NCBI RefSeq assembly: GCF_018320785.1
Contig: NC_054866.1
Location: forward strand, 10,195,385-10,259,384
Reading direction: 5' to 3'
Length of the DNA: 64,000 nucleotides
DNA from: Cheilinus undulatus
Lineage: Eukaryota; Chordata; Actinopteri; Labriformes; Labridae
The notes under the pieces are model-generated. The model saw only the letters and a list, made by a program, of their open reading frames with translations, was not told the DNA's origin and searched no databases. The translations under genes were made by a program, and so were the position numbers. Below are positions 1 to 13,300 of the stretch, piece by piece (position 1 is the first letter of the stretch; every line of letters begins with the position of its first letter).

Positions 1-3000
1 TTTCTGAAGCTCAGCGTGATGACGTTACCTTCCTCCACAGATATGTACCAGATGCAGAACTGATGGAAACAAAAGGACAGGGGTTAAGTTAAACACATAT
101 TTTTCAGGCCTGTTGTAGTTGTAGTTAGTTTAGATTGCTTTAGGCAGTTTAATGTGAACCTGCTGGTGAGGATAAGGCTTTGGGTGGTTTGGACTTGAGA
201 GGTGGCCTTGTGGCCCGGTCTTCTGCCCGCCACATTCTGGAACAAAACGGGAAGCAATATGGTTATGTTTTGTTTTTCTGAAGTGTTTCAGTGTTGTTTT
301 TATGTTTGCTTGCTTTCACCTTTGTGTTTATGGCTGCAGTTTGCCTCATCTGTTTGGTCCTGACAGTTTGGATGACTGTCACATACAGACACAGGCAGCA
401 GACAGCGACCGCCATCACACATAAACTCATCTCTGGAGCAGCTCTCTGAGAAAACACATGCACAGATGCAGATTAAATCAAATGAAGAAAAATAGATGTT
501 TAGATGCACACAAATGCATGCTACTGACTGTGTCCAGGTAGTATGGCCTTGTACTGCGCAGTGAAGCCGCTGCCTGAGATGCTGCCATCAGAACGGAAGG
601 TGACCCACACTGTACTGCTGTTTGTGTTGATTGTTGGTGGTGCAACGTTACCACAGAACCTGCAGGAGGAAGGGAGAGTTGATAAATTATCCAGAATTTT
701 TTTCTGAATTTTGCTGTGCTTTTTTTCTTTGTTACAGCTCTGGAGTTGTCCATTGGTCCTGAATTCTGCACAGTAAATTCTTAACAAGGAGTCTTGAAAA
801 AAGTGAGAAAACTAGCTACTCAGTACTTTAAGTTAATTTTAAATGACTTACTTTTTACTTTTACTTAAGTAGATTTAAAGACCAGTACTGTTACCTATAC
901 TCTAGAAAATTTTAACCAGAGTAACTGTACTTTTAGTTGAGTAAAACAGTCTGGTACTTTTTCACCTCTGGTCTAAGTATGACTTCACACATCAACATTA
1001 CTGTCCTTACTGTTAAGTTCAAAGGGCCTGCCATGTTATTACAAGAGAGGATTTACATTTTGAAACTAGTTACAATATAAAACATACAGTATATATTTTT
1101 TGCCTCTATAAGTAAACTTAATAAAAGGTAATAACTTGAATTTAGGATGGATCATGTCTTTGCAAACCTCCATGACTTTAGGCCCCAGAGAGCCTTTTAC
1201 CTCCTCACCGGCAGTCTCGCTCACAGGAAGGCCAAATGGTGAAGTCTTCAACTGCTCTAAATTATTCCCACAAAGCCTGGGTGCTTCCCAATACACAGAT
1301 CTTTAGTGCCATCTCATGGCAATTTAAAGTAACAACATGACCTATCATAAATGGAGCTTCTTCAAAGAAACTGGGCTCTAGTTTAAAAAACAAATAGAAG
1401 ATAACGGTGACCTTATGTGAATGAGTTTAGAATGACTGATTTACTGTTAAACCCCAACAAGGGAGCTGAGATTGCAAATTTGAAAATTCCCTTTTTTTTA
1501 CTTGTCAACAGCATTACTTTGCTTCCCTTTGAATAGTTCATGCCTCCAAATATATGAAACAGTAATGGGAAATATGCATTTGTAGATAGGACTGCATGTA
1601 TTTAAGTAAGTGCAACTAGGGTCCAAAAAGCAGCTGTAAATGTGGAGTGCAAGTTTTGTGGTCTCCCTGCAACAGAAGCATTACCCTTAAAGATTGCTAC
1701 AGGTATTGTATAAAGATAATAAAAAGAATACACTGTTATTGGGGTGCACAGAGGTGCAGTGGTAAGTGTTGCCTCATAGCATCATGGGTGGATGATACTT
1801 TTATGTCCTTAGGGAACTCTGAAATTTGTCAAAGCATTTAATTCATGTCAATAGAGCAGTCATGCTGTAAAGTAAAAGGAGTACGACATTTTAAAGTACT
1901 GGTGGCCATCATTTTTCAGTAGTTAAACAGTTCCACAACCATGACTGCCTTTGGGCAGTCTGTATTGCAATGGATTTCTTTCATTTTAAAGGCACTGAGT
2001 GATGCGATGCTTTGTTTTTAGTCTACCACATGGACAACCCCAAACCAGGAAGGAACACCAAGAGGATACCAAGAGGGCCACATTAAGTTACTGCCACTCC
2101 CAGGGGGTCCATGTTGTTTTAAAGGCTCTGTAAAGTGAAATCCAAGCTTCATGTCTTAACACTAGATATGTCGGAGTAAGGTTGCTTTAAACGTGTGAAA
2201 ACACTGAGATCTATGTGTGACTGAATTTTTGATTTAGACCATTAGTTAGTTCTTCACCTCTGTTCTGGCTTGGTTTAATTTGGGCAGGGTAAATATAGGA
2301 CATCACCGGTTTTGATGGGGAATCACCTGCCCCCCCCAACACTACAGTGAGGTAACATCACCGACCAGTTCATTTCAGTACAGTCTGTTGTTAGCTGATG
2401 TCACTGCCTTTATTGAAACAGCTACTTGCTATATGATACGATACGATAGGATACACTTTATTGTCCCCTTAGGGAAATTTGTCTTGGACTCCAAGATCTG
2501 CACAGATGAAGCTGCCAATTAATAACACAGAATCAATAGACTAGAACAAAGATACAATTGCATAACCCACACATATTGCTCATACTCATATGTTTTTGTT
2601 GTGAGGTAAATTTTTCCAAATCTATCAGCAACTGTAGCTTAAGGGGAATTAAAAGAAATATAACAGAGAGATTTGTACCAGAAAACAGCAAATTTAATTT
2701 CTGTCTCTCTCTCTGAGCCAGGCAGCTGCACTTTAATCAGAAGCATTTTAAAAATCTGTGTGGATCATGTTGCTCATGAGTGGGCGTGGCTTCATCTCAT
2801 TCAGCTGACACACCCACACCACCCTAGCAGATTCTACTGCCTGATTTTTCATGAGTTTGGAGCTTAATTTGATAAACTTAGAGATGTTTTTCATGACTGA
2901 AATTTGGCCTGGTGGTTCATAACACCGTGGCCCGTCATACAAGAAACCTAAAAGAAGGATTTTTTTTTAATCATTTAACAGGGACTTGCAATTAGACAGC

Positions 3001-6000
3001 AAATGTAAAGCTTTGTTTAGAATTAATTAACCAACATTTATATTTTTGCACACTGGGCTATGAGAGGGTGTTGGATTGGTAATGTGTAATATGTTCTAAC
3101 CATTAAGAGGACTTTAGAATCATTATTTTTCAGCATGGTGGTCCCAGGTGTCCAGCCAGCTGATTTCATAGATCAGGGGTGTCAAACTCAATCACAGCAG
3201 GGACCGGATTCTGAATTTAGGTCTAACCTGAGATCCTAACAGGGTCAACACTAACCATCTACTGCCAACCTCGTTTTCCCCCAGTGATGAATTATTGGGG
3301 GGGGGTAAAACTTAGCCCTGATGATAAATGATTCTGAGATTTTAAAAAGTCAAAATGATACATTTAAAGGCTTAATCTGAGATTAAAAATTCAAGTACAG
3401 AAGGTCAACACACAAAATTAAGTCAAAATAATGTTTTTAAAGAGGCAAATATATTAGAGGAAGTTGAAATCATTACTTTTTTGAGATTGATATGAGAACA
3501 TGAGTTTTGAAGGCCAATAACAGAGTCAAAATTTTAAATTGTGAGCCCAAATGGTCAAAATATGGAATTAAAAATCAAAGTTAGGAGTCAACTATGAGAG
3601 TAATTTGATGAGTTTAGAATATCAAAATATCACCACAAATTAAAAAAATTAATCTAAAAGTTAAAATATGAAAAAAGTCAGACATGAATTGCAGGGTCAA
3701 AAATGAAATAAAAAGTCAAATTCAAAAGTTTAATTATGAGACGCAAACTTGAAAATATGAAATGAAACCACAAAATTTCTTTTTCCCACATTCCTGACTT
3801 TTTATGTAATTATCTCTATTTTTTACATTTCAATTTTTTATGACTTCATCAGGATATTTTAAATCATCAGGCTAAGTTTACATTTTTATACTGGAGGAAA
3901 TCTGCAGACCTCATAGTGGTGGGCCAGTTATAATAAAAATCTGATATGATCTGGCAGGCCAGGTATGACTGTACCACGGACGGGATTTGGCCCCCGAGCC
4001 TTGAGTTTGACACCCCTATCATAGATGATCAAAGAAAAAACATGTCTGACCAACCTGGTGACCACAGAGTTCTGTTCCCTCTGCTCTTGCACCTCTAGCC
4101 AGTCAAACAGACAAGGAGATGGTCCTTCTATGGTCAGAGAGGAGACATGGATCTGAACCAAGGTGGGGGGTGGGACTTGGATCACCCACACGCACAGCAG
4201 GTTCGGAGGGTAGGAGCCAGGGTGGTTTGGAGAAGTGAAACTTCCCTCAGAGTCGATCAAAACTCCTCCACAACCTGAGAGACAGAAAGAAAATACTCAT
4301 TTGAAGTAAGAGCCTGTTGACAATAGGCATGACACTGACCATGCATATTTTAATGATCAGATCTCATAAATAATGGCCTTTTTTCCAGAGTATCGTACGT
4401 TTTTCTGATGGTGAGACCCTTGTAGGTTGTGGTGAAGCTGTGCTGTCCATCTGACTTCTGTTGGCAGGGATTGTGGGTGATGTAACGGGCGCTCTATCTC
4501 CTGTACTCAACACATTTGGAGAGCTGGTGGAAGTCACCTGGTCCTCCACTTCCTGGCCTTTAATCTCTAAATCCAAGACAGAAAACAAATGATACAGACA
4601 TGAACATCTGAAACAATCACAGAAGATAAGTCGAAATAGAGAAGCTAAATTGTACTACTGAGAAAATTTTGACTTATATTAATGAGTGAATGCAGCAAAG
4701 ATTTACATTTTGAAATATGTATGGAATCACTTAGCAGCAACCTCTTATTTTCTAATGTTTTTACCCCTCTGGTTGTTACCAGTAAAAGCAAAAGTCAGCT
4801 TTGTTAACATAATGATACTTTAGGATTTAGGAAGTATACTGCAGAGTTACAGCTTTAACTCTGTTGGCACCAGAGCATTTGCCAGATGCTTCTTTACCTT
4901 CTTCTGACTGTAACTAGTGAGCTGTCTTGACCAGGTCTCCTTTAAAATATAGCTTTTACTTTCAAGTGACCACCTGGTTAAATAGAGCTTTAATGACCTC
5001 TCTAAAATTGCTTTCATTTCTTGCTAGGTGTGATGGCATAATGCAGCAACTCACGGGTGAGGATGAGGGCCAGTGCCAGTCCGATGGCTGTCAGCAGAAG
5101 CAGAGCAGCGGCAGAGATCACCACTACGCCCCAGCCACAACCTGGGCCCCGAAGGCGCATCACACAAACCCCAAACACACCCCAGGCCAGGCCTACATGG
5201 CAGCAAATATTGAACACATGTCTTTTCTTTTTAACACCTAATTTGTACAAAAATCAACAAACAGTATTGACTCTCAAAGAAGACCTTAGCTGACCCTGGT
5301 TCAGACATTAGGAAACTTGCCACTGTAACAGCCGTAACTGCTCTCTCATAGGCTATTATGAGAAAAATAAACTCTAAGAATAAAGTCACAAGACATTACC
5401 AAGTTTGCATTAACATAATATTCAGTTTGATCATACATCATGATTTTGACTTTGCCACATTTACTGTATTGTAATGTCCTGGTTGAAGGAAAAGGTCAAA
5501 ATGAATGTCAAATGTTTAAGATATCTCTGTCCCTTTCAAGTTATCATGGCTTTCTTTTCTTTCTGGATATAACAGTATCATAATCAACAGAGGTGAACAG
5601 AGAGTAGCAATCTGATTGGCTGACTCACTTGTTGTTGGTGGCTTGATTGGTTCAGGAGTAGACGATGACGTCCTGAATCCCTCCACCCTCTCCTCTCGCT
5701 CCCCCTCCAGCTCGAAGGCAGGGTTACAGAACACATTCTGCAGAAAGCAGAACAGAGAAAAAGAGAAGCAAAAAGGACAGAGGGTAAAAAAAAATCATGG
5801 ACAGCAGGCTCTATATATTTATCATCCCATATCCTTCCCTTTTCAGATAAAAGGAACTGTATTTCATCAACCAACATATTTCATTTTTCCCATTTTGGGT
5901 TTTGCTTCAATAATTTTACTTGTTCTGGTACGGCCAGAATCTTATGATCACTACTGTTACTTAATGTTAAAAAGTTAAAGAAAAGTGCTCTGCTCTGATG

Positions 6001-9000
6001 ACCTTTACTGACTTGCATCACGTAATTTCTTGTGAATATTCCCATTATAATGTCTGTATCTTTACTACTAGAATAGACAGCACTTTTTTGATGCAGCAGA
6101 GTAGGTTTATTCTGCTGTTCATATGTTCAGACAGAGGACACTGACTTGTTCACACCCTTGGAAGTTATTCAGGTAACACTTTTTATAGTGGGCCCTAATT
6201 ACCTAATATATTTATAGTAATAGGTGTAATTATCAAGTCATTTCTCAACAATAAGTCGGTAATTACATAGTAATAAGTTGCCATTTTACCAAGTCATAAC
6301 TCTGAAATATGGCAGTATTAATGGAGTATTTCCCAGGTAATAATATTTTAATTTCTGGTAGTATTGTGTCAGTTCTCTGGTAAATGGGTGCTATTTTAGC
6401 GTAATCCTCTAACCCTGGAAATTAAGGAAAAATTCACTTTCATTTAGTGGGCCAAAATAAAGACATTTAAATGGGATATATTATGCAAAAATCCCTTTTC
6501 AGACTTTCCTAATAAAAAATATATGCCCTTGGCCTGTCCACAATCCCCTCAAGTACATTCTCAGATTTTCCCCTCATGATGTCATGTGGGGAGTTAGCCC
6601 CCCCCTCCCAGGTTCAGTTGGCCCTCCCCACTTGGAAGAAAGTCCCATCCTTCTCTCAGCTGCCAGCTAAGAGGAGGATCAGGAGAGTCACATCCATTAA
6701 GCCACATCCATTTCTTGAGAGAGTCCTTCTTGAAAGAGTCCTTCTTGAAAGAGTCCCTCATAAGAAAGCAGCACAAAAGATAAATGAGAAACAGCATCAG
6801 AACAGCTTTCATGGCAGCTTCATGTTTCTCATGTAGCCGTCTTTGATGTAACCCAAGCATCCAGCATTTTCACTTGTCTGTAACAGCGCTGTTGTCATGA
6901 CAGCTGCTATGAAAAGATGCAGACCAATAAAACTATGAAAAATGAAGAATTTCTCTGTCTTTGAACATGTTTTTGAAAAAAATTGCTGCAAGTATGCAAC
7001 AAATATTATATATAGAACATAGGAGTAGTGGTTTTACAATTAACATAGTCATTTCAGCACAAAAACTCTGGTTATTATACTCCTAAGCTCCATGAAGCTG
7101 AGCTAAGCAGCAGATTTAACTCTGACAGTGCCCTCGTTCACTGTGACACAATTAACACATTTATAACTGACCCCTTGTTATTCAAGCCAACAAAAATAAA
7201 CCAAGCACAAAGAAGTAAGGAAGTTTATGTTTATTTCTTTGTTGTAACAATGCTTCTTGGCAATAATTCTTATATCATTGGAAAGCCGGTTTATTCCCCT
7301 TTTAAATGGTGCCACATTTGTCAGGATCATGCATTTGTGGGATGAGCAGCAGAGCTGAGTACGTGGGTTGCACCCATGAAAAATTTGTCAGATTTTTTTC
7401 TGCCAACACCAAACAGCTTATTTCGCTGTTGCTACTGACTCTTATTTTAAGCTTCTGGTACCCCCGGGTGCTGCCAACCAGGCAGCACCTATGAGCATGG
7501 GCCCTGCTACAGAGGTCAGTAGGTGTCTGCTCCAAGAATCTGAATGCCACGTCTAACTGATCTGGATAGGGTCTGTACAGCTGCAAGCTGGTGTTCTGAA
7601 AAACCAAGTGGCGACATTATTTGGAGTGATCCCTTGTACCATCTCCAAACTGAACTGGACAAAGAGAGTTGAGGAAAACATGCACTAAACAGCAGTGTGT
7701 CAAGGACTGAGAGCCTCTGTATAACTGTGCAAAACTGGTGCCCAAAGTTCCTATTCATTTTTGGCATGAAGTTAAATTTGTGTAACAAATGCAGTGCCTA
7801 TAGAAAGTAATCACCCCCTTGGATGTTTTACCCTTAAATTGATTTTATAAATCAATCATGGTTAATATAATATGGCTTTTCTGCCAATTTTTAAAAGATA
7901 TCTAATGTAAAATCATTGCCTGATAAATATGTATCCCTTTAGAGTGACTGACCTAATTCAGCAGAGAGCCAGTTGGCCAGTTGGTGCTTGTAGTCTCACA
8001 ATTAGTCAAATCGAGTCACCTGAGTTCAGTGAATGTGTCTCAAATGTGGTAAAAAGACACCTGTGTCTGGAATGTCCAGTCACTGGTTAATCAGTATTCC
8101 TGGCTACCATTACACCATGACGACAAAAGAAGACTCCAAGCAACTAAGAGAAAAAGTTATCAAAAAGTATAAGTCAGGGGATGGATACAAAAAAAAATCA
8201 AGACATTGAAGATACCTTGGAGTTCGGTTAAATCCATCAACAAGAAATTGGAGGAGAATGGCATGTATAAATCTGCCTAGATCAGGCTGTCCTCATTAAC
8301 TGAGTGACTGTGCCAGAAGGAGACTAGTGAGAGCGTCCACCAAGACACCTAGGACTACTCTGAAGGAGTTGCAAGCTTCAGCAGCTGAGATGGGAGACTG
8401 CGTACAACAACTGCTGGCCGGGTTCTTCATCAGTCAAAGCTTTATGGGAGAGTGGCAAAGAGAAAGACATTGTTGGTGAAAACTCATTAAAATTTTGACT
8501 AGAGTGATGCAAAAGGCATGTGGGAGACTCCATGGTCAAGTGGAAGAAAGTCCTTTGGTCTGATGAGACCATAATTGTGCTTTTTGGCCATCAGACAAGG
8601 TGCTATGTTTGGCAGACACCAAACACACCATCCCAAATGTGAAGCACGGTGGTGGCAGCATCATGCTGTGGAGATATGTCTTGGCAGCCAGCACTGGAAG
8701 GCTCTTAGAGGTAGAGGGTAAAGTGAATGCAGCAAAATATAGGAACATCCTGGAGGACAGCCTTAATCAATCTGCAAGAGAACCACTGCTAGGGAGAAGA
8801 TTTATTTTCCAGCAAGACAATGACCCAAAGCATACAGTGAAAGGAGTGGTTTGAAGACAATGTGAATGTTCTGGAGTGTCAGAGTCAAAGCCCAGACCTC
8901 AATTCAACAGAGAATTTGTGGCCGGACTTGAAAAGAGCTGATGACACCTGATCCCCAATCTGACAGAGCTTTATCAGTTTTAGATGGAAGAACTGAATAA

Positions 9001-9275
9001 AATTGCAGTGTCAGATGTGAAAACCTGAATGACACCTTTCCACACAGACTCAGTACTGTGATTGAAGCCAGTGGTGCATCTAATTAATACTTCAAAGACT
9101 TAAAGACATATCCTTCAAAACTGAAGCACACCTTGGACTACTTGCTACTTATTCATTCCATGCATACACCCAAGATCGACTGATTACGGCTTTGTGACCC
9201 ACTTTTTTGATCCTGACTCACCTTATAAATGTCTGTGGAGTCAGAGTAGACTGCAACTTGGCTGAGGTCAGACAT
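1..9275 (-). CDS. mfrp: Membrane frizzled-related protein (MFRP), 5' part of gene, runs off the left edge
   Basis: Type II membrane glycoprotein; in vertebrates MFRP is needed for the retinal pigment epithelium and eye growth. Exons in transcript order: 9222-9275, 5629-5737, 5055-5192, 4399-4566, 4055-4274, 529-659, 320-445, 160-236 and 1-59 (cut by the window). All phases join without a stop and give about 361 residues. Exon 1 encodes MSDLSQVAVYSDSTDIYK; exon 2 carries the cytosolic FCNPAFE motif also known in human MFRP. A hydrophobic anchor lies at about residues 75-99, followed by a Ser/Thr/Pro-rich stalk to about 156. CUB1 (about 158-272) is split over two exons. An LDL-A module (about 276-314) has six Cys and a QTDEANC end. 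CUB2 starts at about 317. The second LDL-A and the frizzled domain should lie left of position 1. The TM-CUB-LDLA-CUB order fits MFRP and argues against type II serine proteases. The start codon is the only Met with a matching phase. Introns 1 and 5 are 3.5 and 3.4 kb and hold transposons. Confidence 0.9.
1741..1782 (+). repeat. SINE-like fragment (tRNA-like head)
   Basis: The run GGTGCAGTGGTAAGTGTTGC followed by CTCATAGCA resembles the head of common fish tRNA-derived SINEs. It is short and truncated, and lies in mfrp intron 5. Assigned from remembered motif only. Confidence 0.3.
2434..2525 (+). repeat. Dispersed fish repeat with ACTTTATTGTCCC motif
   Basis: A short ATACGAT microsatellite-like stretch leads into ACTTTATTGTCCCCTTAGGG and AAATTTGTCTTGG, a sequence I recognise as a frequent 3'-end motif of dispersed fish retroelements. 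It lies in mfrp intron 5. The family was not determined. Confidence 0.4.
3174..4018. mobile_element. Non-autonomous hAT-like element with 8-bp target duplication
   Basis: The left end reads CAGGGGTGTCAAACTCAA. The right end is its inverse, TTGAGTTTGACACCCCT. Identical 8-bp flanks TCATAGAT stand at 3166-3173 and 4019-4026, the hAT hallmark. No transposase reading frame is seen. The interior is a degenerate AGTCAAAAT-type A/T-rich repeat (about 3330-3860). It sits in mfrp intron 5, 36 bp beyond the end of exon 5. Confidence 0.8.
6472..6850. mobile_element. Dispersed non-autonomous element (ATATTATGCAAAA family), copy 1
   Basis: It begins with GGGATATATTATGCAAAAAT and continues through TTCTCAGATTTTCCCCTCAT and GAGTTAGCCC. 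The same order of motifs recurs at 27518-28048. It contains a short triplicated 17-bp unit (GAGTCCTTCTTGAAA type) near 6718-6760. Located in mfrp intron 1; no coding capacity. Confidence 0.55.
7791..9095 (+). mobile_element. Degenerate Tc1-like DNA transposon, 3' end missing
   Basis: The left end CAGTGCCTATAGAAAGTAAT followed by CACCCCCTT is a typical fish Tc1 terminus. Around 8640 the frame encodes [10 protein letters not shown], the conserved Tc1 transposase motif, and around 8814 QQDNDPKHT. Stops and frameshifts break the rest of the transposase. No matching right terminus is found. It lies in mfrp intron 1, ending about 125 bp from mfrp exon 1, antisense to that gene. Confidence 0.8.
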
Positions 9276-10350
9276 CCTTAGTCTGCTGTCACTCTTGAAG
9301 TGTTATAGAGTCTGTTGTTGAGAAAAATACATCCGTGGTGACATTGTGAGGAGAGCTGAATCTTCATAAGAGTCTGTTAGAAATGATTGTTTCCTTTCTT
9401 CTTTTAACATTGTCACTCCAAATGAAAACTTCAACTAAAGTTGCATAAGCTTTTGGCCTTCACTCTTCCCGCCCAGGAGAGTCCTGTGTTGGACATCCAT
9501 CAATGGAACCCAGATAAAAGGAAGAGAAATAAAGCTGTACTATTAAAATCGGTTGATGATGATTAAGATATCCACGTTTTCCTGGACCTTGTTTCAGTTT
9601 TAGCTGTACTCCTCTTGATTTCTGAATGCGAGTGGTTACAAAAGACTTTCAGAAACTCCTTCACAGTGTTGAACAAAGCCGAGTCAGCTGAGAGGACTGA
9701 GCCACTCGGAGGAGGGGGGAAGGGGTGAAAGGATGAGGGATAAGGTGTAGATGGGGGTCCTTGTTAAACCTTTATAATCTCTGTAATGGTCTTTTAAGCT
9801 CTAAAATGTCATTCACTGGCATGCCTGCATGAGCAAAACTTGAGTAAGCAGGCACAAAAACATACAAATAAAGACACACATGACCCCAAAACACCTTCAC
9901 ACAAAACTAGACACAGTACACCCTGAGTCCTTAAAATCTGGGTTATTTGGCATCAAACAGCGACAGGTTTTAATGAGGTTTGAGAGTGGTGTTTTACAGT
10001 CTGAGTTGCAAAAAGATTGTGAGATTTTTAAGTGGATTAGTTGCCCAAAACTGGATCAGGACATTGAGAGGCCAAGTCGACTTTCATTTAATAGCTTCAC
10101 AGTTGCTCTACAATTTAGGTAGTGAGGAAGAAAGAATGAGACAACTATATAAAATGAGTGCAACCAAAAACGAAAGTTTCAAATCTGTGGTCTTTCCTAA
10201 GTTGCTCAATCTCTTCTTCCCTGTTTGGTTCTGCTGTGTTAATGGGTAATCAGTCATCAAATAAAGCAGCTGACTGACGATCGATTTAGACACTCTTTCT
10301 GTTGTTTCTGTTGCTCAAAGACGCAAACGCGACTAATGCTAAGATTTATC
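9276..10350. other. Head-to-head intergenic region between mfrp and the complement gene
   Basis: About 1.07 kb separates the two start codons on opposite strands, so both promoters should lie here. The sequence looks unique, with no transposon ends. The only clear core element seen is the plus-strand TATA box at 10146-10154. No coding exon is visible. Confidence 0.6.
10146..10154 (+). promoter_or_regulatory. Candidate TATA box of the complement C2/factor B gene
   Basis: TATATAAAA stands 197 bp upstream of the ATG at 10351. Transcription would start near 10180 and give a 5' leader of about 170 nt. Position and sequence fit a TATA-driven gene; not tested. Confidence 0.45.
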
Positions 10351-13300
10351 ATGTATGTAAAGCCAGCCGTATGGATCTCACTCATCTTTTCTATCCAGGA
10401 GGGTGAGCATTACATTTTCTGAGTATCATTTCCTGCACTTTTTAGTGTGGTTACTGGCATTTTTTGTGTTAGTGTCTTTTTTTAGAAGGTGCATGCTTAT
10501 AACTCACACATTTGCTGTCTGTGCTTCAGTGTTTCTGCAGGAGTATGGGGACGATTATTACGAAGCGTATGACGACCCTGAGCCTCTGAACTGCTCAACT
10601 ACAGAGACCATTAGAGGTGGACATGTAACCTACTCACAGGTAAAAACAAAAACTTTCAGTGCATTCAGAAAGTTTCCAGACACCCTACTTTTTCAATTTT
10701 GAATTGAAATCACATTGACATAAGTATTCAGACCTTTCATAACAACACTTTAAATTAAGCTCAGATTCCTCCTATTTCTCTGGATCTTTGCTGAGATGTT
10801 TCTACACTTTGATTGGACTCTATCTCTAGTAAATTAAATTGATCGGACATGATTTGGAAAGGCTCACATCTCTCTGTATTTCAGAGCAAAACTCAAGCCA
10901 TGAGGTCAAAGGAACAGCCTGCAGAGCTCAGAGACTGGATTGTTGCGAGGCACAGATCTGGAGAAGGCTACATAATATTCTGTTGAACTGAAGGTTCTCA
11001 AAAGCACAGTGTCCTCCATAATTCTCAAATGAAAGAAGTTTGGCACAACCAGACCTCTTCCAAGAGCTGGTTTTCCGGCCAAACTGAGCAATCAGGGGAG
11101 AAGGGCCTTAGTGAGAGAGGCGACCAAGAACCTGATGGTCACTCTCTCTGAGCTCCAGAGATCCTGTGTGGAGATTGGAGAAAGTTCTAGCAGGAAAACC
11201 ATCATTGCAGCCCTCCATTGATCTGGGCTTTATGGCAGAGTGCCAAAACGGCGACACACATGAAAGTCCTCTTGGAATTTGTAAAAACTGTGAAAAACAA
11301 GATTTTCTGGTCTGATGAAACCAAGATTGAACTGTTTGGCCTCAGTTCTAAACATTATGCCAGGAGGAAACCAGGCCCAATACCATCCCAACAGTAAAGC
11401 ATGGTGGTGGCAGCATCATGCTGTGGGGGTGTTTTTCAGCAGCAGGGACTGGGAGACTTGTCAGGGTTGAGTGAAAGCTGACTAGAGCAAAGTATAGAGA
11501 TACACTCTATGAAAACCTGTTCTGCAGAGCTCTGGACCTCAGACTGGGCCGAGAGTTCAACTTCCAACATAGCGATGACCAAAAACACAGGTGTGGCCTC
11601 TGTGGCCGAGAGTGGCCCAGCTAGAGCCCTGACATGAACCCTATCTGGAGAGACCTGAAAATGGCTGTCAATACCAGTCCCAGTTCAACCTGACTGAGAT
11701 TAAGAGGATTTGCAAAAAAAGAGCAATAAATCCCCAGATTCAGGTGGGCAAAGCTTGTGTCATCAGGGGTGTAGCTAGGGATTTAGAGCCCCCAGAAAGA
11801 ATATAAGACAGGGCCCCCCTTAACCAGCTAGCCAAGCACAAATGTTTTGTCATTTTTACTAATATCCATGCATTTTAATGTATTTTTGAACCAAAAGTTC
11901 TCCATTTATGAGCAGTATTTTTACTACGGTTAAATTAAATTCACTTGCATTATTTCGCAGTGCTGGACTACGGCATTTGGACATTTTTAAGGGAGGAGTA
12001 GCCAGTCTTTCAGTTGTCAGTCAGTCTGTTGACTGTATTTGGTTGCTTTTGATTCAATAATGACACTTCTTATTAAGAAAAAAATAAATAAAAACACAGT
12101 TTTCATTACAGGGTTCTTGAGGGCCCCTCCCTAATGGGGGCCCAGGTAATCAGTACCCCCCCCCCCCCCCATGCTACACCCATGTCAATGCGATATTTAA
12201 GGGTTTTTCTTAAATTTTCAAGTTCATTAAAAAAAATAAATAAATAAAGTTCTGTTTACACTTTGTTGTAACAGTGTATTGGGTGTAGATTAATGAGATA
12301 AAAAAGAAGAAAAGAACAAGAAAAATAATTTAGCAAATACATTAGATTTTTTGATATAATGAGGTAACACAGTGCAAATACTGAACAGATAAATAACAGA
12401 AATATGAAACACTGAAACAAACATGTCACAGGTTTTTACCAGCCAAGTCTCCAACGCAAAAAAGGCAAATTAAGGATAAAAATGAAACAAATACAAGTTT
12501 CAGTTTGATCCTGGCTGTAAAAATGAAGGAAAAACAGAAATAAAGCCTACTTCATTCATAATTTAAAAAAGGGAACTATACTGTCTGGAAAGTGAAACAA
12601 GCCTAGCATCCTTTTCCTTTACTTAATTTAGCTCCAATGTGACCATGTGTTCCTATTTCAGGGGGGCCTAGAGGGCAGCATGCTGACCTATCACTGCGGC
12701 CTAGGCCAATACCCTTTTCCAGTCAGCTCCAGGATCTGCAGTGACGGGGACTGGTCAACCATGAGATTACCAAGTGGCAGACAGGTGTCTCGAGCTATAT
12801 GCAAAGGTGATGTTCTTGATGGTAATGATTTCAAAGGTGTTTGTGTTTTCAAGGCTCCTGGTTCTTATCTAAGACGTCTCTCCTTTACCTGTTCATCTGT
12901 CCCTCTCCCAGACATGATGTGTCCAGCTCAGATCCAGCTAGATCATGGTGACTTCTGGCCCAGAGATCAATGGCTCCATGTCGGGGCAACACAGAGCTTT
13001 TCCTGCCATGAGGGGTTTATGCTGTTTGGATCAGTCAAGAGGAACTGCACCATATCAGGGGAGTGGACAGGAACCACCCCTATCTGTCTGAACAACGGTC
13101 GGTACAGAGAGCACTGAATAACTTGTATGATTTAATAATGCACAATATGTGGGTATACAGTGCCTTTAAAAAGTATTATGGTCAATTTAATTTGGCTTTT
13201 TGACAAAAAAAACTTTTTTGTCAAACTTTTTAATGTCAAATAGAAAACAGGTTTCTACAAAGTTATGTCAATTACATATAAATGATGTAATGTAATGTAA

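Noticed and set aside
2748-2942. Minus-strand stretch with YDGPRCYEPPGQ considered as an extra mfrp CUB exon
   Set aside because: Exons 5 and 6 join in phase and complete CUB1 without it; no CUB pattern or matching splice phases.
5055-5192. TM segment considered as part of a type II transmembrane serine protease or corin
   Set aside because: The FCNPAFE motif and the TM-stalk-CUB-LDLA-CUB order fit MFRP better; no protease exon is in the window.
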